DNA from: Bernardetia sp963719525
GTDB lineage: Bacteria; Bacteroidota; Bacteroidia; Cytophagales; Bernardetiaceae
Assembly (NCBI GenBank): GCA_963719525.1
Contig: CAVRCG010000001.1
Span: 372,001 to 436,000 of the forward strand
Direction: 5' to 3'
DNA: 64,000 bases
Of this stretch, positions 37,670-46,776 are shown one piece after another. Position numbers and translations under genes: made by a program. The notes beneath the pieces are model-generated. The model did not search any database. It worked only from the letters and a program-made list of their open reading frames with translations, and had not been told where the DNA came from. How positions within the stretch are numbered: position 1 is the stretch's first letter; each line of letters begins with the position of its first letter.

Positions 37670-38443
37670 ATGAAAACTTCAAATTTATTTTCAGTTGTTG
37701 TTTTAGCTTCTTTTCTTTTCATTAATTTATCATCTTTCAAAAATTCTTCTAAACAGTTGGAAAAAATTAACGAAATGAACAAAAATAAATTATATCCAAA
37801 GCTTCAAAATTACTCAAAAGAACTAACTACTAATTTTGAAAGCATTGATGAAGAACGGAAGGTAAAATTAAAGGAAATCGGAGACTATATCATTAAGAGG
37901 AAAACAGAGCAAAAAAAGTCTTCAAAGAACATAGATATTACTGTAATCTGTACGCACAATTCACGTAGAAGTCATTTTGGACAAGTTTGGTTGCAAGTAG
38001 CAGCCTATTATTATGGAATTGAAGGAATACATACTTTTTCTGGAGGAACAGAAGCAACAGCATTTAATCCTAGAGCAGTCGCAGCACTTGAACGAGCAGG
38101 AGTAAAAATACAAAGTACGACGGCAAAAGAAGGTAATGAAAATCCTGTTTATTCTATGTCAGTTGGAAATACATTCCCTAAAACATTGATGTTTTCCAAA
38201 AAGTACACACACAAACAGAATCCTCAAAAAGATTTTGCTGCTATTCTGGTTTGTAGTGATGCCGACAAAAATTGTCCTTTGGTAATGGGAGCAAATACTC
38301 GTTTTGCTATTCCATTTGAAGATCCAAAAATTTCGGATAATACACCTAGCGAAGAACAAAGATATGATCAGAGATGTAAACAGATAGGAACAGAATTTTT
38401 CTTTGTTATGGATTATGTCAAAACGGAATTAAGCAGAAGATAA
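37670..38443 (+). CDS. Arsenate-reductase-like low-molecular-weight tyrosine phosphatase with signal peptide
   Basis: A 257-residue protein. The catalytic loop is CTHNSRR (Cys94-x5-Arg100) in ITVICTHNSRRSHFGQVW, followed by FSGGTEATAFNPRAVAALER and the general-acid region IPFEDPKISDNTPSEEQRY. It is related to thioredoxin-linked ArsC/LMW-PTP enzymes and follows arsM by 39 bases, so a role in arsenic handling is likely. The N-terminus (LFSVVVLASFLFINLSSF) looks like a signal peptide, unusual for a thiol-dependent reductase, and suggests a periplasmic enzyme. A signal sequence plus a ~60-residue helical linker makes it longer than the ~140-residue norm. Confidence 0.8.
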   Translation: MKTSNLFSVVVLASFLFINLSSFKNSSKQLEKINEMNKNKLYPKLQNYSKELTTNFESIDEERKVKLKEIGDYIIKRKTEQKKSSKNIDITVICTHNSRRSHFGQVWLQVAAYYYGIEGIHTFSGGTEATAFNPRAVAALERAGVKIQSTTAKEGNENPVYSMSVGNTFPKTLMFSKKYTHKQNPQKDFAAILVCSDADKNCPLVMGANTRFAIPFEDPKISDNTPSEEQRYDQRCKQIGTEFFFVMDYVKTELSRR

Positions 38444-38582
38444 TTTTTGATTCAAGAGTTTCGAAAAAGTATTTTATTTCTAAATAATGGAAATAAAATG
38501 CTTTTTTGGTTGAAAAAAATGTACCTTTCAGAAATATCCCCTCCAAAAAAAATTATTCCTTTCTTACAAACATTGATTTGCG

Positions 38583-39794
38583 ATGACTTTTCTTTGGACA
38601 GATGTTCTGACTTTCCCTGCTATTTTTCAAGGTGTTTTGATTGCTTTTGTGCTTATTACCATCAAAAAAACAAACAAAACAGCTAACTATTTTCTTGCTT
38701 TTGTGCTTTTATGTTGTACTTTTTCATTAATTGGAAAGGTTGCTTATTCAAGAATTTCTCCTTCTTCTTTGCCTATTTGGGGACTTTTGCCCGATACGCT
38801 TATGTTTTTGTTTTGTCCTTTAATTTATTTGTTTGTGCGAAAATTGCTTTTTTCAGAACAGAAAACAAACTGGATTTTATATTTTATTCCCGCTTTTATT
38901 TACTTAACGATAGTTTTCTATTTTTTTACTTTCGGAAATATTCATTTTAATAATCTGGTTCAGTCTGGACAAATTTGGACATTCTTTTATTTTGCTGAAG
39001 GCGTAGGGTTACTGACTAACCTAACTTTTCTCTATAAGAGCAATCAACTTAGAAGAAAATATTTGAAACAAGAGAATAATATCTTTTCCTTCAATCAAGA
39101 TTTGATTTATTTTTTAGGAATATTTTTGCTTTTGGTTTTCCTTTGTATGATTTGTTGGCTAGTTAGCTTTCTGGCTTTAGGAATTTTACAGAAACAATTA
39201 CCATATATCAATTATTCGACGATGTGGTTTGTTGTTCCTTTTCTGACTTATTTTGTAGGATATTATATGCTTGCCAAACCTACTTTTTTCAGAATTGACT
39301 TAGCTACTCATCTAAATACCGAACAAAATTATACGTATTCAAAACAAGAATATTCTTCTCAAAAAATAGGCGATTCGGAAAAATTACTTCAAAAAAACAG
39401 CAGAAAGGTAAAGATTAAAAACAGATTAACAACTCCAGAAATTGAAATCTTAAAGCAAAAACTAGAAGTAGAATTTAATCAAAATAATGTTTTTTTAGAA
39501 GAGAATTTAACGCTTTACAGACTTGCCGAAAAACTTGAAAGTTCTGCCAATGATTTGTCGTGGCTTTTGAATACCATTTACAAACAAAGCTTTTATGATT
39601 TTGTGAACGAATATCGCATCAAAGAATTCTTGTCAAAGGTCAATAATCAAGAACACAAACAAAAGACTATTCTGGCTCTCGCTCTTGAATCTGGATTTAA
39701 TTCGAAGGCAACTTTTAATAAAGTCTTTAAAGCAAAAATGAAAAATACGCCAAGTGCTTATATCAAAACAACGACTTTAGAAAAAGTAATTTAG
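38583..39794 (+). CDS. AraC-family regulator with N-terminal membrane domain
   Basis: A 403-residue protein. Residues about 1-240 hold seven or so hydrophobic segments; the C-terminal ~100 residues form an AraC DNA-binding domain (LTLYRLAEKLESSANDLSWL, FYDFVNEYRIKEFL, ALALESGFNSKATFNKVFKA). This membrane-AraC layout is common in Bacteroidota and couples an envelope signal to transcription. The next gene on the same strand, 97 bases on, encodes an NHL lipoprotein and may be its target. A short upstream frame is not coding. Confidence 0.85.
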   Translation: MTFLWTDVLTFPAIFQGVLIAFVLITIKKTNKTANYFLAFVLLCCTFSLIGKVAYSRISPSSLPIWGLLPDTLMFLFCPLIYLFVRKLLFSEQKTNWILYFIPAFIYLTIVFYFFTFGNIHFNNLVQSGQIWTFFYFAEGVGLLTNLTFLYKSNQLRRKYLKQENNIFSFNQDLIYFLGIFLLLVFLCMICWLVSFLALGILQKQLPYINYSTMWFVVPFLTYFVGYYMLAKPTFFRIDLATHLNTEQNYTYSKQEYSSQKIGDSEKLLQKNSRKVKIKNRLTTPEIEILKQKLEVEFNQNNVFLEENLTLYRLAEKLESSANDLSWLLNTIYKQSFYDFVNEYRIKEFLSKVNNQEHKQKTILALALESGFNSKATFNKVFKAKMKNTPSAYIKTTTLEKVI

Positions 39795-39891
39795 TTTTAT
39801 CTTCAAAATAAGTCTATCTGTACCCAAATAGTCGCTCTGTACGCTTCAAACACTTACTTTTGGTTATCTTTTCACTTAAACCCAATTAAAG

Positions 39892-41301
39892 ATGATTATC
39901 AATAAAAGTATATTAGACCGTTCAAGTTATGCAAGTTCTTTCAAAATTTGGTTGAGCTTATTTATTTGCTTCCTTATTTTTGTAAGTTTTACAGCGTGTA
40001 AGAAAGAAACAGACCCAGAACCTGATGTAATTGAAGAGCCTATAGACCAAGAAGTTCCTGTTACTCCAACAGAACCAACTCCTTTAGATAGTTCTACTTT
40101 TATAACAACAATTTCAAAACTTGAAGATGTTTCAGATAACGGAAATGCGAGTGATATTTCAATTACTTTTTCGCTTCCAAATAATTTGGATTCTATTGAT
40201 TTTTTTAGAGTAATAATTTTCAAAACTCAATCCGAAAGTCAAGTAACTTTAAGTGCTATCAAAAATCTTAATGCAAGTTCTTATTTTGAAATCAATAACA
40301 CAGGAAAAGAGTATAATCTGACTCTGCCTGAAACATTGAAAACTTTTGGAGGACAGCCGATTGTAGAAGCAGAGAATTATAAAGCCGCTGTTCTTTCAAA
40401 AGGAAAATTTAATAATCAAGAAGTAGAATTGTTATCTAATTTTTCTGAAGAGTTTGCGCTTTCTAGTCCTCCACCTCTTCAAGTAACTACTTTAGTAGAA
40501 AATTTGGATGCAATGGGTGGACTTTCGATTGATCTACAAGGAAATGTTTATTGTTCTAACTATGGACTTGATGGAAACGGAAATGAAGCGTATGGAACAA
40601 ATATTTTAAAAATTACGCCACAAGGAGAAGTTTCTACGTTTGTAGATGGTTTGCAAGGACCTTCTGGAAATGTATTTGATTCACAAGGAAATATGTATGT
40701 TTCTAATAAAAGTAGTTTTACAGAAGGAACGGTTACAAAAATAGCTATTGATGGCACACGAACAGACTTTGTTCGCCCAGGTTATGTGGCTGGCTTGCGA
40801 GTAGATGCGAATGATAATGTGTATGTAGCAAACTATTCACAGGGAAGAATTGATAGAATTTTGGCTGACGGAACAGTTGAAGTATGGGTAGAAAATGCAG
40901 GCTTAGCAGGTGTAATCGGAATGGATTTTGATGAAGAGGGAAATCTTTGGGCAGGTAATTTTGACAATGGCGATTTCTTCAAAATTAGTCCTGATGGAAG
41001 TAATATAGAAAAAATGGGAAAAATTCCTACCGTAACTAGAGGTTATGTAATTGGATATATGATTTACTTTGAAGGCTCTTTTTATGCTACTGGAATTGGT
41101 GCAAATGTAGTTTATAAAATAGAATTAGATGGAAGTTTTGAAATTTTTGCAGGAAATGGAAGACGTGCCACAACGGATGGAAATTTGTTACAAGCAAGTT
41201 TGGCAGGCGTAAACGGAATTACGGTAGATAAAGAAAGACGTATTCTTTATTTCTCTCAATTTGCTCCAGGATTTTTTGCGCTACGTAAAATAGAACTTTA
41301 A
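39892..41301 (+). CDS. NHL/SMP-30-like beta-propeller lipoprotein
   Basis: A 469-residue protein with a lipoprotein signal (LSLFICFLIFVSFTACKKE), a Pro/Glu-rich linker, an Ig-like region (about 60-195), then an NHL-type propeller (about 195-469) with repeated blades such as LSIDLQGNVYCSNYGLDGNG, GNVFDSQGNMYVSNKS, VDANDNVYVANYSQGRIDRI and NGITVDKERRILYFSQF. Such propellers bind or hydrolyse small molecules or serve as scaffolds; the ligand is unknown. It is likely surface or periplasm exposed. Confidence 0.82.
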   Translation: MIINKSILDRSSYASSFKIWLSLFICFLIFVSFTACKKETDPEPDVIEEPIDQEVPVTPTEPTPLDSSTFITTISKLEDVSDNGNASDISITFSLPNNLDSIDFFRVIIFKTQSESQVTLSAIKNLNASSYFEINNTGKEYNLTLPETLKTFGGQPIVEAENYKAAVLSKGKFNNQEVELLSNFSEEFALSSPPPLQVTTLVENLDAMGGLSIDLQGNVYCSNYGLDGNGNEAYGTNILKITPQGEVSTFVDGLQGPSGNVFDSQGNMYVSNKSSFTEGTVTKIAIDGTRTDFVRPGYVAGLRVDANDNVYVANYSQGRIDRILADGTVEVWVENAGLAGVIGMDFDEEGNLWAGNFDNGDFFKISPDGSNIEKMGKIPTVTRGYVIGYMIYFEGSFYATGIGANVVYKIELDGSFEIFAGNGRRATTDGNLLQASLAGVNGITVDKERRILYFSQFAPGFFALRKIEL

Positions 41302-41352
41302 ATGGTAGAAAGTTAAAAGACTATTTTAAATACTAATAATTATAATAAACAG

Positions 41353-41395
41353 AACATCAAGTTTGTACAAAGAGGTATGAACTTGATGCTTTTTG
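41353..41395 (+). terminator. Rho-independent terminator after the NHL lipoprotein gene
   Basis: Stem CATCAAGTT / AACTTGATG with a 16-base loop and five T's. Confidence 0.65.
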
Positions 41396-41576
41396 ATAGA
41401 AAAGTTTGTATTTTTCGAAACCTTCCCTTCTAACAGAGATTAAAACTCTACTATCTCTTTTCTGCAAACTTTGGTTTACGAAGACTTTTTTCTGAACAGA
41501 AATTCTAATTTTGCTTGCTATTTTCAAATTCAGTTAGAAACGTATCGTTTAGGTTTTGAAACAATAAAGCATAAAA

Positions 41577-42203
41577 TCACTTTTTAATTTCAAATTCTTT
41601 TACAAGAGCATTGAATGGAATTGCTATTACTTTTTTATTCTCTAAAAGAAAAATCACTTCTTTTGTTTTGCCTATCAAGATTCCTTTCTTCGTTTCATTA
41701 TCCATAAATCGTAATGCAATTGGAGTCTGTGATTTTGTCTTTTCGGCTGCAATTTTTCCGTAATGACCTGCTAAACTATACAAATAGTAAATAAATAAAA
41801 ACAAAAACGACAAGTAGCGATACAGATTGTAGTATGATTTTTTGTTCAAAGAAAATACAAGTTTGGTATAAACTTTAGTATACTTTTCTTCAATCAACAA
41901 ATCAAATCTATACAGACCATAAACCAAAATGCAAGAACCAATCGTAAAGAGGAAAATAGTTACTTCAGAAAAAGGAGCAACCAAAAACTCAAATATATCA
42001 GCATAATCAAAAATATTGATTCCAAATTCTGAATACTTTTGGTAAGTAAAAAGCATTCCGATAGCCACAGCAAAAATATAGAATACTGAAATAATTCCTT
42101 GCAACTCCCTAAAAATCGATTCATATTTATCCTTAATCAAACCTTCATCTGGAGTTGGAACTTGATTTTCTGAATGAACTGCTGAATTGGGTTCTGATGG
42201 CAT
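41577..42203 (-). CDS. Hypothetical membrane protein
   Basis: Not recognised. It has 208 residues with three clear hydrophobic segments (IISVFYIFAVAIGMLFTY, FSEVTIFLFTIGSCILVYGL, YLSFLFLFIYYLYSLAGHYG), then a small soluble C-terminal domain with KGILIGKTKEVIFLLENKKV. The start is followed by a Ser/Pro/Glu-rich N-terminus that is probably cytoplasmic. It reads away from the insertion sequence that lies 73 bases beyond its start. Confidence 0.65.
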   Translation of the reverse strand: MPSEPNSAVHSENQVPTPDEGLIKDKYESIFRELQGIISVFYIFAVAIGMLFTYQKYSEFGINIFDYADIFEFLVAPFSEVTIFLFTIGSCILVYGLYRFDLLIEEKYTKVYTKLVFSLNKKSYYNLYRYLSFLFLFIYYLYSLAGHYGKIAAEKTKSQTPIALRFMDNETKKGILIGKTKEVIFLLENKKVIAIPFNALVKEFEIKK

Positions 42204-42276
42204 AAATAATTTGGTATGTTTTAGCAGAAAAAAGTAAATTATACAATCAGTACATCAAGTCGATTATTTATTACTT

Positions 42277-43198
42277 AACTCAAGTTGCGTATTATAAAAA
42301 AGTGTAACCATTCAATAATTGTATTAGTTTTAGATATACTACTAACCAAAACTATACTTTTATGAACGATTACACGATTACAATATACTGTTTTTTAGAC
42401 GATTATTTAAAAATTTCTAGTAATAAAGAAGATACTAGACGTAAAATAAGTGATGCTGAACTACTCACTACCGTTATTTTAGCAGCTCGTTATTTTCGTG
42501 GCAATTATGTAACTGCTTGCTTATACATGGAAAATCATCAAGGAATGAAAAAATTAGATAAATCAAATTTCAATAGACATTTACATCGTCTATCTGCTGT
42601 CTTATCTTCTATTTTTTTTGCTTTAGGAGACACTTTAAAACAGTTAAATATTTCCAGTAAATATCTAATAGATAGCTTTCCTGTTGCTATTTGTAAGAAT
42701 ATTCGTATTCCTAGAAGTAAATTATTGAAAGAAGAAGTATATAGAGGCTATAATGCTTCTAAACGAGAATACTTCTATGGATTTAAAGTACAAGTAGTAA
42801 CTACTGAGGATGGCATTCCTACAGATTATTTTATTACAGCAGGTTCGCTTCACGATAAAACAGCCTTTGATATGATGCAAATACATCTACCTGAAGATAG
42901 CCAACTTTATGCTGATAGTGCTTATACAGAGTATGAAGTAGAGGACTTGTACAGAGAAGTAGAAAAAATAGAATTATTAGTAGATCGGAAATCTAATTCA
43001 AAAAGAAAAGATACGCCTACCGAGGCTTTTTTAAAAAAGCATTATAGAAAAAGAATAGAAACAACATTTAGTGAAATTACTAACTATTTTCCAAAAAAAA
43101 TACACGCAGTAACTCCTAAAGGGTTTTTGATTAAGATACTACTATTTTTATTAGCTTTTGTATTCGAAAAAGTAAATCCATTATCCACAACTTGAGTT
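42277..43198 (+). mobile_element. IS982-family insertion sequence, 922 bp
   Basis: The ends are perfect 11-bp inverted repeats, AACTCAAGTTG (42277-42287) and CAACTTGAGTT (43188-43198). ACTT lies directly outside both ends (42273-42276 and 43199-43202), a possible short target duplication. The element carries one intact transposase gene whose TGA stop lies within the right repeat. It sits between a membrane-protein gene and the 3' end of aroA and interrupts neither. Confidence 0.8.
42362..43195 (+). CDS. IS982-family transposase
   Basis: A 277-residue DDE transposase. Key blocks are SDAELLTTVILAARYFRGNY, YLIDSFPVAICKNIRI (first Asp), EYFYGFKVQVVTTEDGIPTD, QLYADSAYTEYEVEDLY (second Asp) and KRIETTFSEITNYFPKKIHA (Glu). 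Length and order fit IS982. The gene is intact, so the element may be active. Its stop codon is formed by the right terminal repeat. Confidence 0.9.
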   Translation: MNDYTITIYCFLDDYLKISSNKEDTRRKISDAELLTTVILAARYFRGNYVTACLYMENHQGMKKLDKSNFNRHLHRLSAVLSSIFFALGDTLKQLNISSKYLIDSFPVAICKNIRIPRSKLLKEEVYRGYNASKREYFYGFKVQVVTTEDGIPTDYFITAGSLHDKTAFDMMQIHLPEDSQLYADSAYTEYEVEDLYREVEKIELLVDRKSNSKRKDTPTEAFLKKHYRKRIETTFSEITNYFPKKIHAVTPKGFLIKILLFLLAFVFEKVNPLSTT

Positions 43199-43261
43199 AC
43201 TTATTATGAAATTTATTTTCATTGCCTATTTTCCATTCCCTATTCTCCCTTCTCTATCAAC

Positions 43262-44588
43262 TTATTTCACTCTAAAACCCATTTTTTCCATATCTTCCCA
43301 AAAACTAGGATACGATTTTTGTACTACTTCTGGGCTATCAATAATAAGAGGAAAAAGCAAAGCCAAAGGCGCAAAAGCCATTGCCATTCGGTGGTCATGG
43401 TAAGTTTGCAGAGGTTCGGTAGGTGCGTGGAGTGTCGAAACTGGAATGTGAAGCGAATTATCATTAATAATTTCTACTTCTGCACCAAACTTAGCAAGTT
43501 CAATTTTTAGAGCTGTAAGTCTATCGGTTTCTTTTATTTTCAAACTATGTAATCCTGTCATGTGTGCTTCTACACCTAGAGCAGCACACAAAACTGCCAT
43601 TGTTTGTGCCAAATCTGGACAGGGTGTAAAATCATACTTAAATGGAGAACGCCTAGAAGAAGTTTTTTGCAAACGAACACCTTCTTTTTCATAATATGTT
43701 CTGATTCCCAAACCTTTCATCATTTTAGCTATCCTATTATCTCCTTGCCAAGATTTTTCTCTAAGTCCTCGTAAAAAAAGTTCTGATTTTCGAACAAATT
43801 GCAGCCATACTGTACCAATAACTTGCAGCCGACCAATCCGATTCTATTTTATATTGATTTGCGCTATACTGCTGATGAGGAATAATAATTCTGTTTTCTG
43901 TCCAAGAATGCAAAATACCAAAATGTTGCATGAGTTCCAACGTCATTTTGATGTACGGCTCAGACGAAACAGGAGGAATAATTTGCAACAAAATTCCTTT
44001 TGGCAAAAGAGGCGCAATCATCAAAACAGCCGAAATATACTGACTACTAATATTTCCCTTAATAGAAATGTTTTGCTGCTGTGATTCTGGACTAAAACCA
44101 TGTATAAAAAGAGGTGGAAAACCATCTTCCTTTTCATACGTAATCTGTGCTCCCAGTTCACGAAGAGCCAAAACGAGTTCCTTTATTGGTCGTTGGTGCA
44201 TTCTTTCCGTTCCCTTCAAAAGTGTAGGATGATTTTTTATGGTACAAAAAGCTGTCAAGAATCGCATCGTCGTTCCTGCATCTTGCACATCTAAAGCCAA
44301 ATCTAAAAAAACGTCATCGGCACTTCTTCCCTTCGCTTGGCTTCTAATGTATTCTTCTTGTTCTTCTATATCTCTAAATTGAGCCAACAAATTTTGCAAG
44401 ATTTTGGTATCTCTAGCTTCTGAAAGATTCATTAAAGAACATTTTTTTTCACATAAGGCTTCTATAATCAAAGCACGATTACTCTCACTCTTTGAAGAAG
44501 GTAAAAGTATTTCTCCTTCAAGATTAATTTTGGGAGAAGAAACATGAAGAGAAGGAGAAACAAGAAAAGGCGAAGGGGAAACAGACAT
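43262..44588 (-). pseudogene. aroA: 3-phosphoshikimate 1-carboxyvinyltransferase (EPSP synthase), one frameshift
   Basis: Two frames together encode about 441 residues of AroA: LPSSKSESNRALIIEALCE (substrate loop), LDVQDAGTTMRFLTAFC, GNISSQYISAVLMIAPLLP, WSAASYWYSMAAIC, then after the shift KMMKGLGIRTYYEKEGV and HDHRMAMAFAPLALLFP. The enzyme makes EPSP in aromatic amino-acid synthesis. The length, 1,327 bases, is 442 codons plus one base; one extra base near TTCGAAAATC (43784-43795, minus strand) explains it. Removing a T gives MAAICRKSELFLRGLREKSW, a good family match, so sequence error is suspected. Confidence 0.9.
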
Positions 44589-45058
44589 AGATTTTAATGA
44601 TTGTTTTTTATAAGCAAGTCAATTTTTTTATTTTACACATTTCAAACCGAATCGTAATTTACTTTTAAAAAGATGTATTTAAGAATTTATCATAAAAAAT
44701 AATTCTCTTTTATACGAATACAAATTACAAAATCGTTTTAAAGTGTTTGATATAGGATTTTTTGTTTAATGCTATACAAATAAAGTTCCTAAATTTTAGA
44801 GAAGCAAAAACTCATATTTTTTTCCTTTATTTTTAGCTGATTTCTGGTGTAAAACTTTACTTCTGTATTTATCTATTTTAACTAAAAATCAAACTCTATT
44901 TTAAAGCCTTTCAAAACAACTTGGCTCGTTTTGTGTTTTGTAGCAATATGATTTTAAAGAAAAGTAAGTGATTATTTTTTATTTGTTACTACATGAATCA
45001 TTCTTTAGAATCATCATTTTTTTAATCTAATTTTTTCTAAACCTCATTTTTATTATTT
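44589..45058. other. Gene-free region between divergent aroA and the OmpA lipoprotein gene
   Basis: AT-rich, without a supportable gene or clear repeat; it should hold both promoters. Confidence 0.5.
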
Positions 45059-45760
45059 ATGAAAAATATTCAATCAAAATTCAGAGCAAAATTTCAAACT
45101 CTTTTAGTTTATACTCTTGTTTTATCTATGTCTTCTTTTGGTCTTTCTTCGTGTGCTTCTTGGAGCAATGCAGGTAAAGGTGCAGCTATTGGTGGTGCAG
45201 CAGGTGGTACAATTGGTGGTGTAGCTTCTAAGAAAAATCCAGCAGCAGGTGTAATTATTGGCGCAGTAGTAGGTGGTGCAGCAGGTGCAGCTATTGGCGC
45301 ATATATGGACAAACAAGCAAAGAAAATTGAAGAAGAAGTAGAAGACGTAAAAGTAGTTCGTATGGAAGAAGGTATTGATGTTACTTTTGATTCAGGTATT
45401 TTATTTGGTTTTGATAAATCTGACTTGAACGAAAATGCAAAAGATAATATTGCAAAGTTAGGTAGAATATTAAACGAATATCCAGATACTCGCCTTACTA
45501 TTCAAGGACATACAGACGACAAAGGAGATGATAATTACAATAGACAACTTTCTTCAAAAAGAGCAAATGCAGTTCGTGATTATTTAGTTGCCAATGGTGT
45601 AAAAGGAGGTAGATTAAATACAACGGCTTACGGAGAAACTTCACCCATTGCAAGTAATGATACAGAAGCTGGAAGAGCGCAAAATCGTCGTGTTGAAGTT
45701 GTTATTGTAGCTAATGACGAACTAAAACGCAAAGCAGAAAAAGGAGAAATTAAAGAGTAA
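45059..45760 (+). CDS. OmpA-family peptidoglycan-binding lipoprotein
   Basis: A 233-residue protein. It has a lipoprotein signal (LVLSMSSFGLSSCASW), then a glycine-zipper segment (GKGAAIGGAAGGTIGGVAS, AVVGGAAGAAIGAYM) that may insert in or lie on the membrane, and a C-terminal OmpA domain with FDSGILFGFDKSDLN, IQGHTDDKGDDNYNRQLS (diaminopimelate-binding region) and NRRVEVVI. It should tether the outer membrane to peptidoglycan. It is a single-gene unit with a strong terminator. Confidence 0.92.
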   Translation: MKNIQSKFRAKFQTLLVYTLVLSMSSFGLSSCASWSNAGKGAAIGGAAGGTIGGVASKKNPAAGVIIGAVVGGAAGAAIGAYMDKQAKKIEEEVEDVKVVRMEEGIDVTFDSGILFGFDKSDLNENAKDNIAKLGRILNEYPDTRLTIQGHTDDKGDDNYNRQLSSKRANAVRDYLVANGVKGGRLNTTAYGETSPIASNDTEAGRAQNRRVEVVIVANDELKRKAEKGEIKE

Positions 45761-45785
45761 TTTTTGATTTTGTCTCAAAAAACAC

Positions 45786-45830
45786 AAAACCATTCTATCA
45801 AAAATTATATTGAATAGAATGGTTTTTTTT
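45786..45830 (+). terminator. Rho-independent terminator after the OmpA gene
   Basis: Perfect 11-bp stem AACCATTCTAT / ATAGAATGGTT followed by T's. Confidence 0.82.
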
Positions 45831-45994
45831 ATGCTTTTTAGTTTGTGAAACTATTATTTTATCTTAATAATTTAATTAATTATCAAAATTTTTAACAAAA
45901 TTAATGCTATTTAAAATTTGATAGTTGCAATTAATATAAATCATAAGCTACATTTGGGTTCAAATCAATTTACAATTTAACCCAACTTATTTTT

Positions 45995-46633
45995 ATGACA
46001 CGTATTAATTTTGTGTTCTCTGCTTTCTTATTTGTTTCAGTATTCACTTACTCCTCTTCGTTTGCACAGTTAGAACAAGGGACTTTCATAATAAATGAAA
46101 GTTTTGATTTTCATTCTAGTTCCTCTGAACGTACTAACTCAAATGATGACTTTTATTCTTATTCAGAAAGTAGTAGAAACCAGTTTAACTCAACTACATC
46201 ATTTGGTTATCTAATAAAGGAGAATCAAGAAGTAGGTGTGAGTTTGAAGTTCGGAAAAGGAAAAGTTTCTCAAATACAATCTTTTCAAGGGAATAGCACA
46301 GAAAGTGATTATACAAATCAAACTTATGGTATTGGTATTCACTACAAAAGATATTTGAATATAATAGAAAAACTCTCATTTTTTGTATCTCCTCAACTAA
46401 CTTACTTAAAAAATGAATCAGATGGAGAAACAAATTCATCTAGTACAGATGAAATAGGAGCAAATATTTATACAGGAATTTTGTACCGTCCTGCTAAACG
46501 ATTTGGTTTGAGTATGAATTTGGTGCGTGCTGGACTTAATTATAATTCTAGGACAGAAACAACTAGAAAACAAAACTGGTTTAACATTTCTGATTTTGGA
46601 GGTCTGAATTTAGCTCTTCAATTTATGCTATAA
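45995..46633 (+). CDS. Small outer-membrane beta-barrel protein
   Basis: A 212-residue protein with a signal peptide (MTRINFVFSAFLFVSVFTYS, ending FAQ). The mature part alternates Ser/Asn-rich loops and barrel strands (FGYLIKENQEVGVSLKFG, YGIGIHYKRYLNIIEKLS, FGLSMNLVRAGLNYNS) and ends with an aromatic-hydrophobic strand (GGLNLALQFML), as expected for an eight-stranded OmpX/OmpW-like barrel. No specific function is evident. Confidence 0.7.
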   Translation: MTRINFVFSAFLFVSVFTYSSSFAQLEQGTFIINESFDFHSSSSERTNSNDDFYSYSESSRNQFNSTTSFGYLIKENQEVGVSLKFGKGKVSQIQSFQGNSTESDYTNQTYGIGIHYKRYLNIIEKLSFFVSPQLTYLKNESDGETNSSSTDEIGANIYTGILYRPAKRFGLSMNLVRAGLNYNSRTETTRKQNWFNISDFGGLNLALQFML

Positions 46634-46659
46634 AAAGAAATTAAAGACACTATTTTCTC

Positions 46660-46693
46660 CAAAAACCTTTTCATTTATTGGGAAGGTTTTTTT
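46660..46693 (+). terminator. Rho-independent terminator after the small barrel gene
   Basis: Stem AAAACCTT / AAGGTTTT with a T run, 27 bases after the stop codon. Confidence 0.7.
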
Positions 46694-46776
46694 ATGAAAA
46701 AGCAAACTAATTTTATATTTCAAAAAAATCTCAAAAAAAATAGGAACTTAATTAAACGAATTTCTATTTTTGTAGT

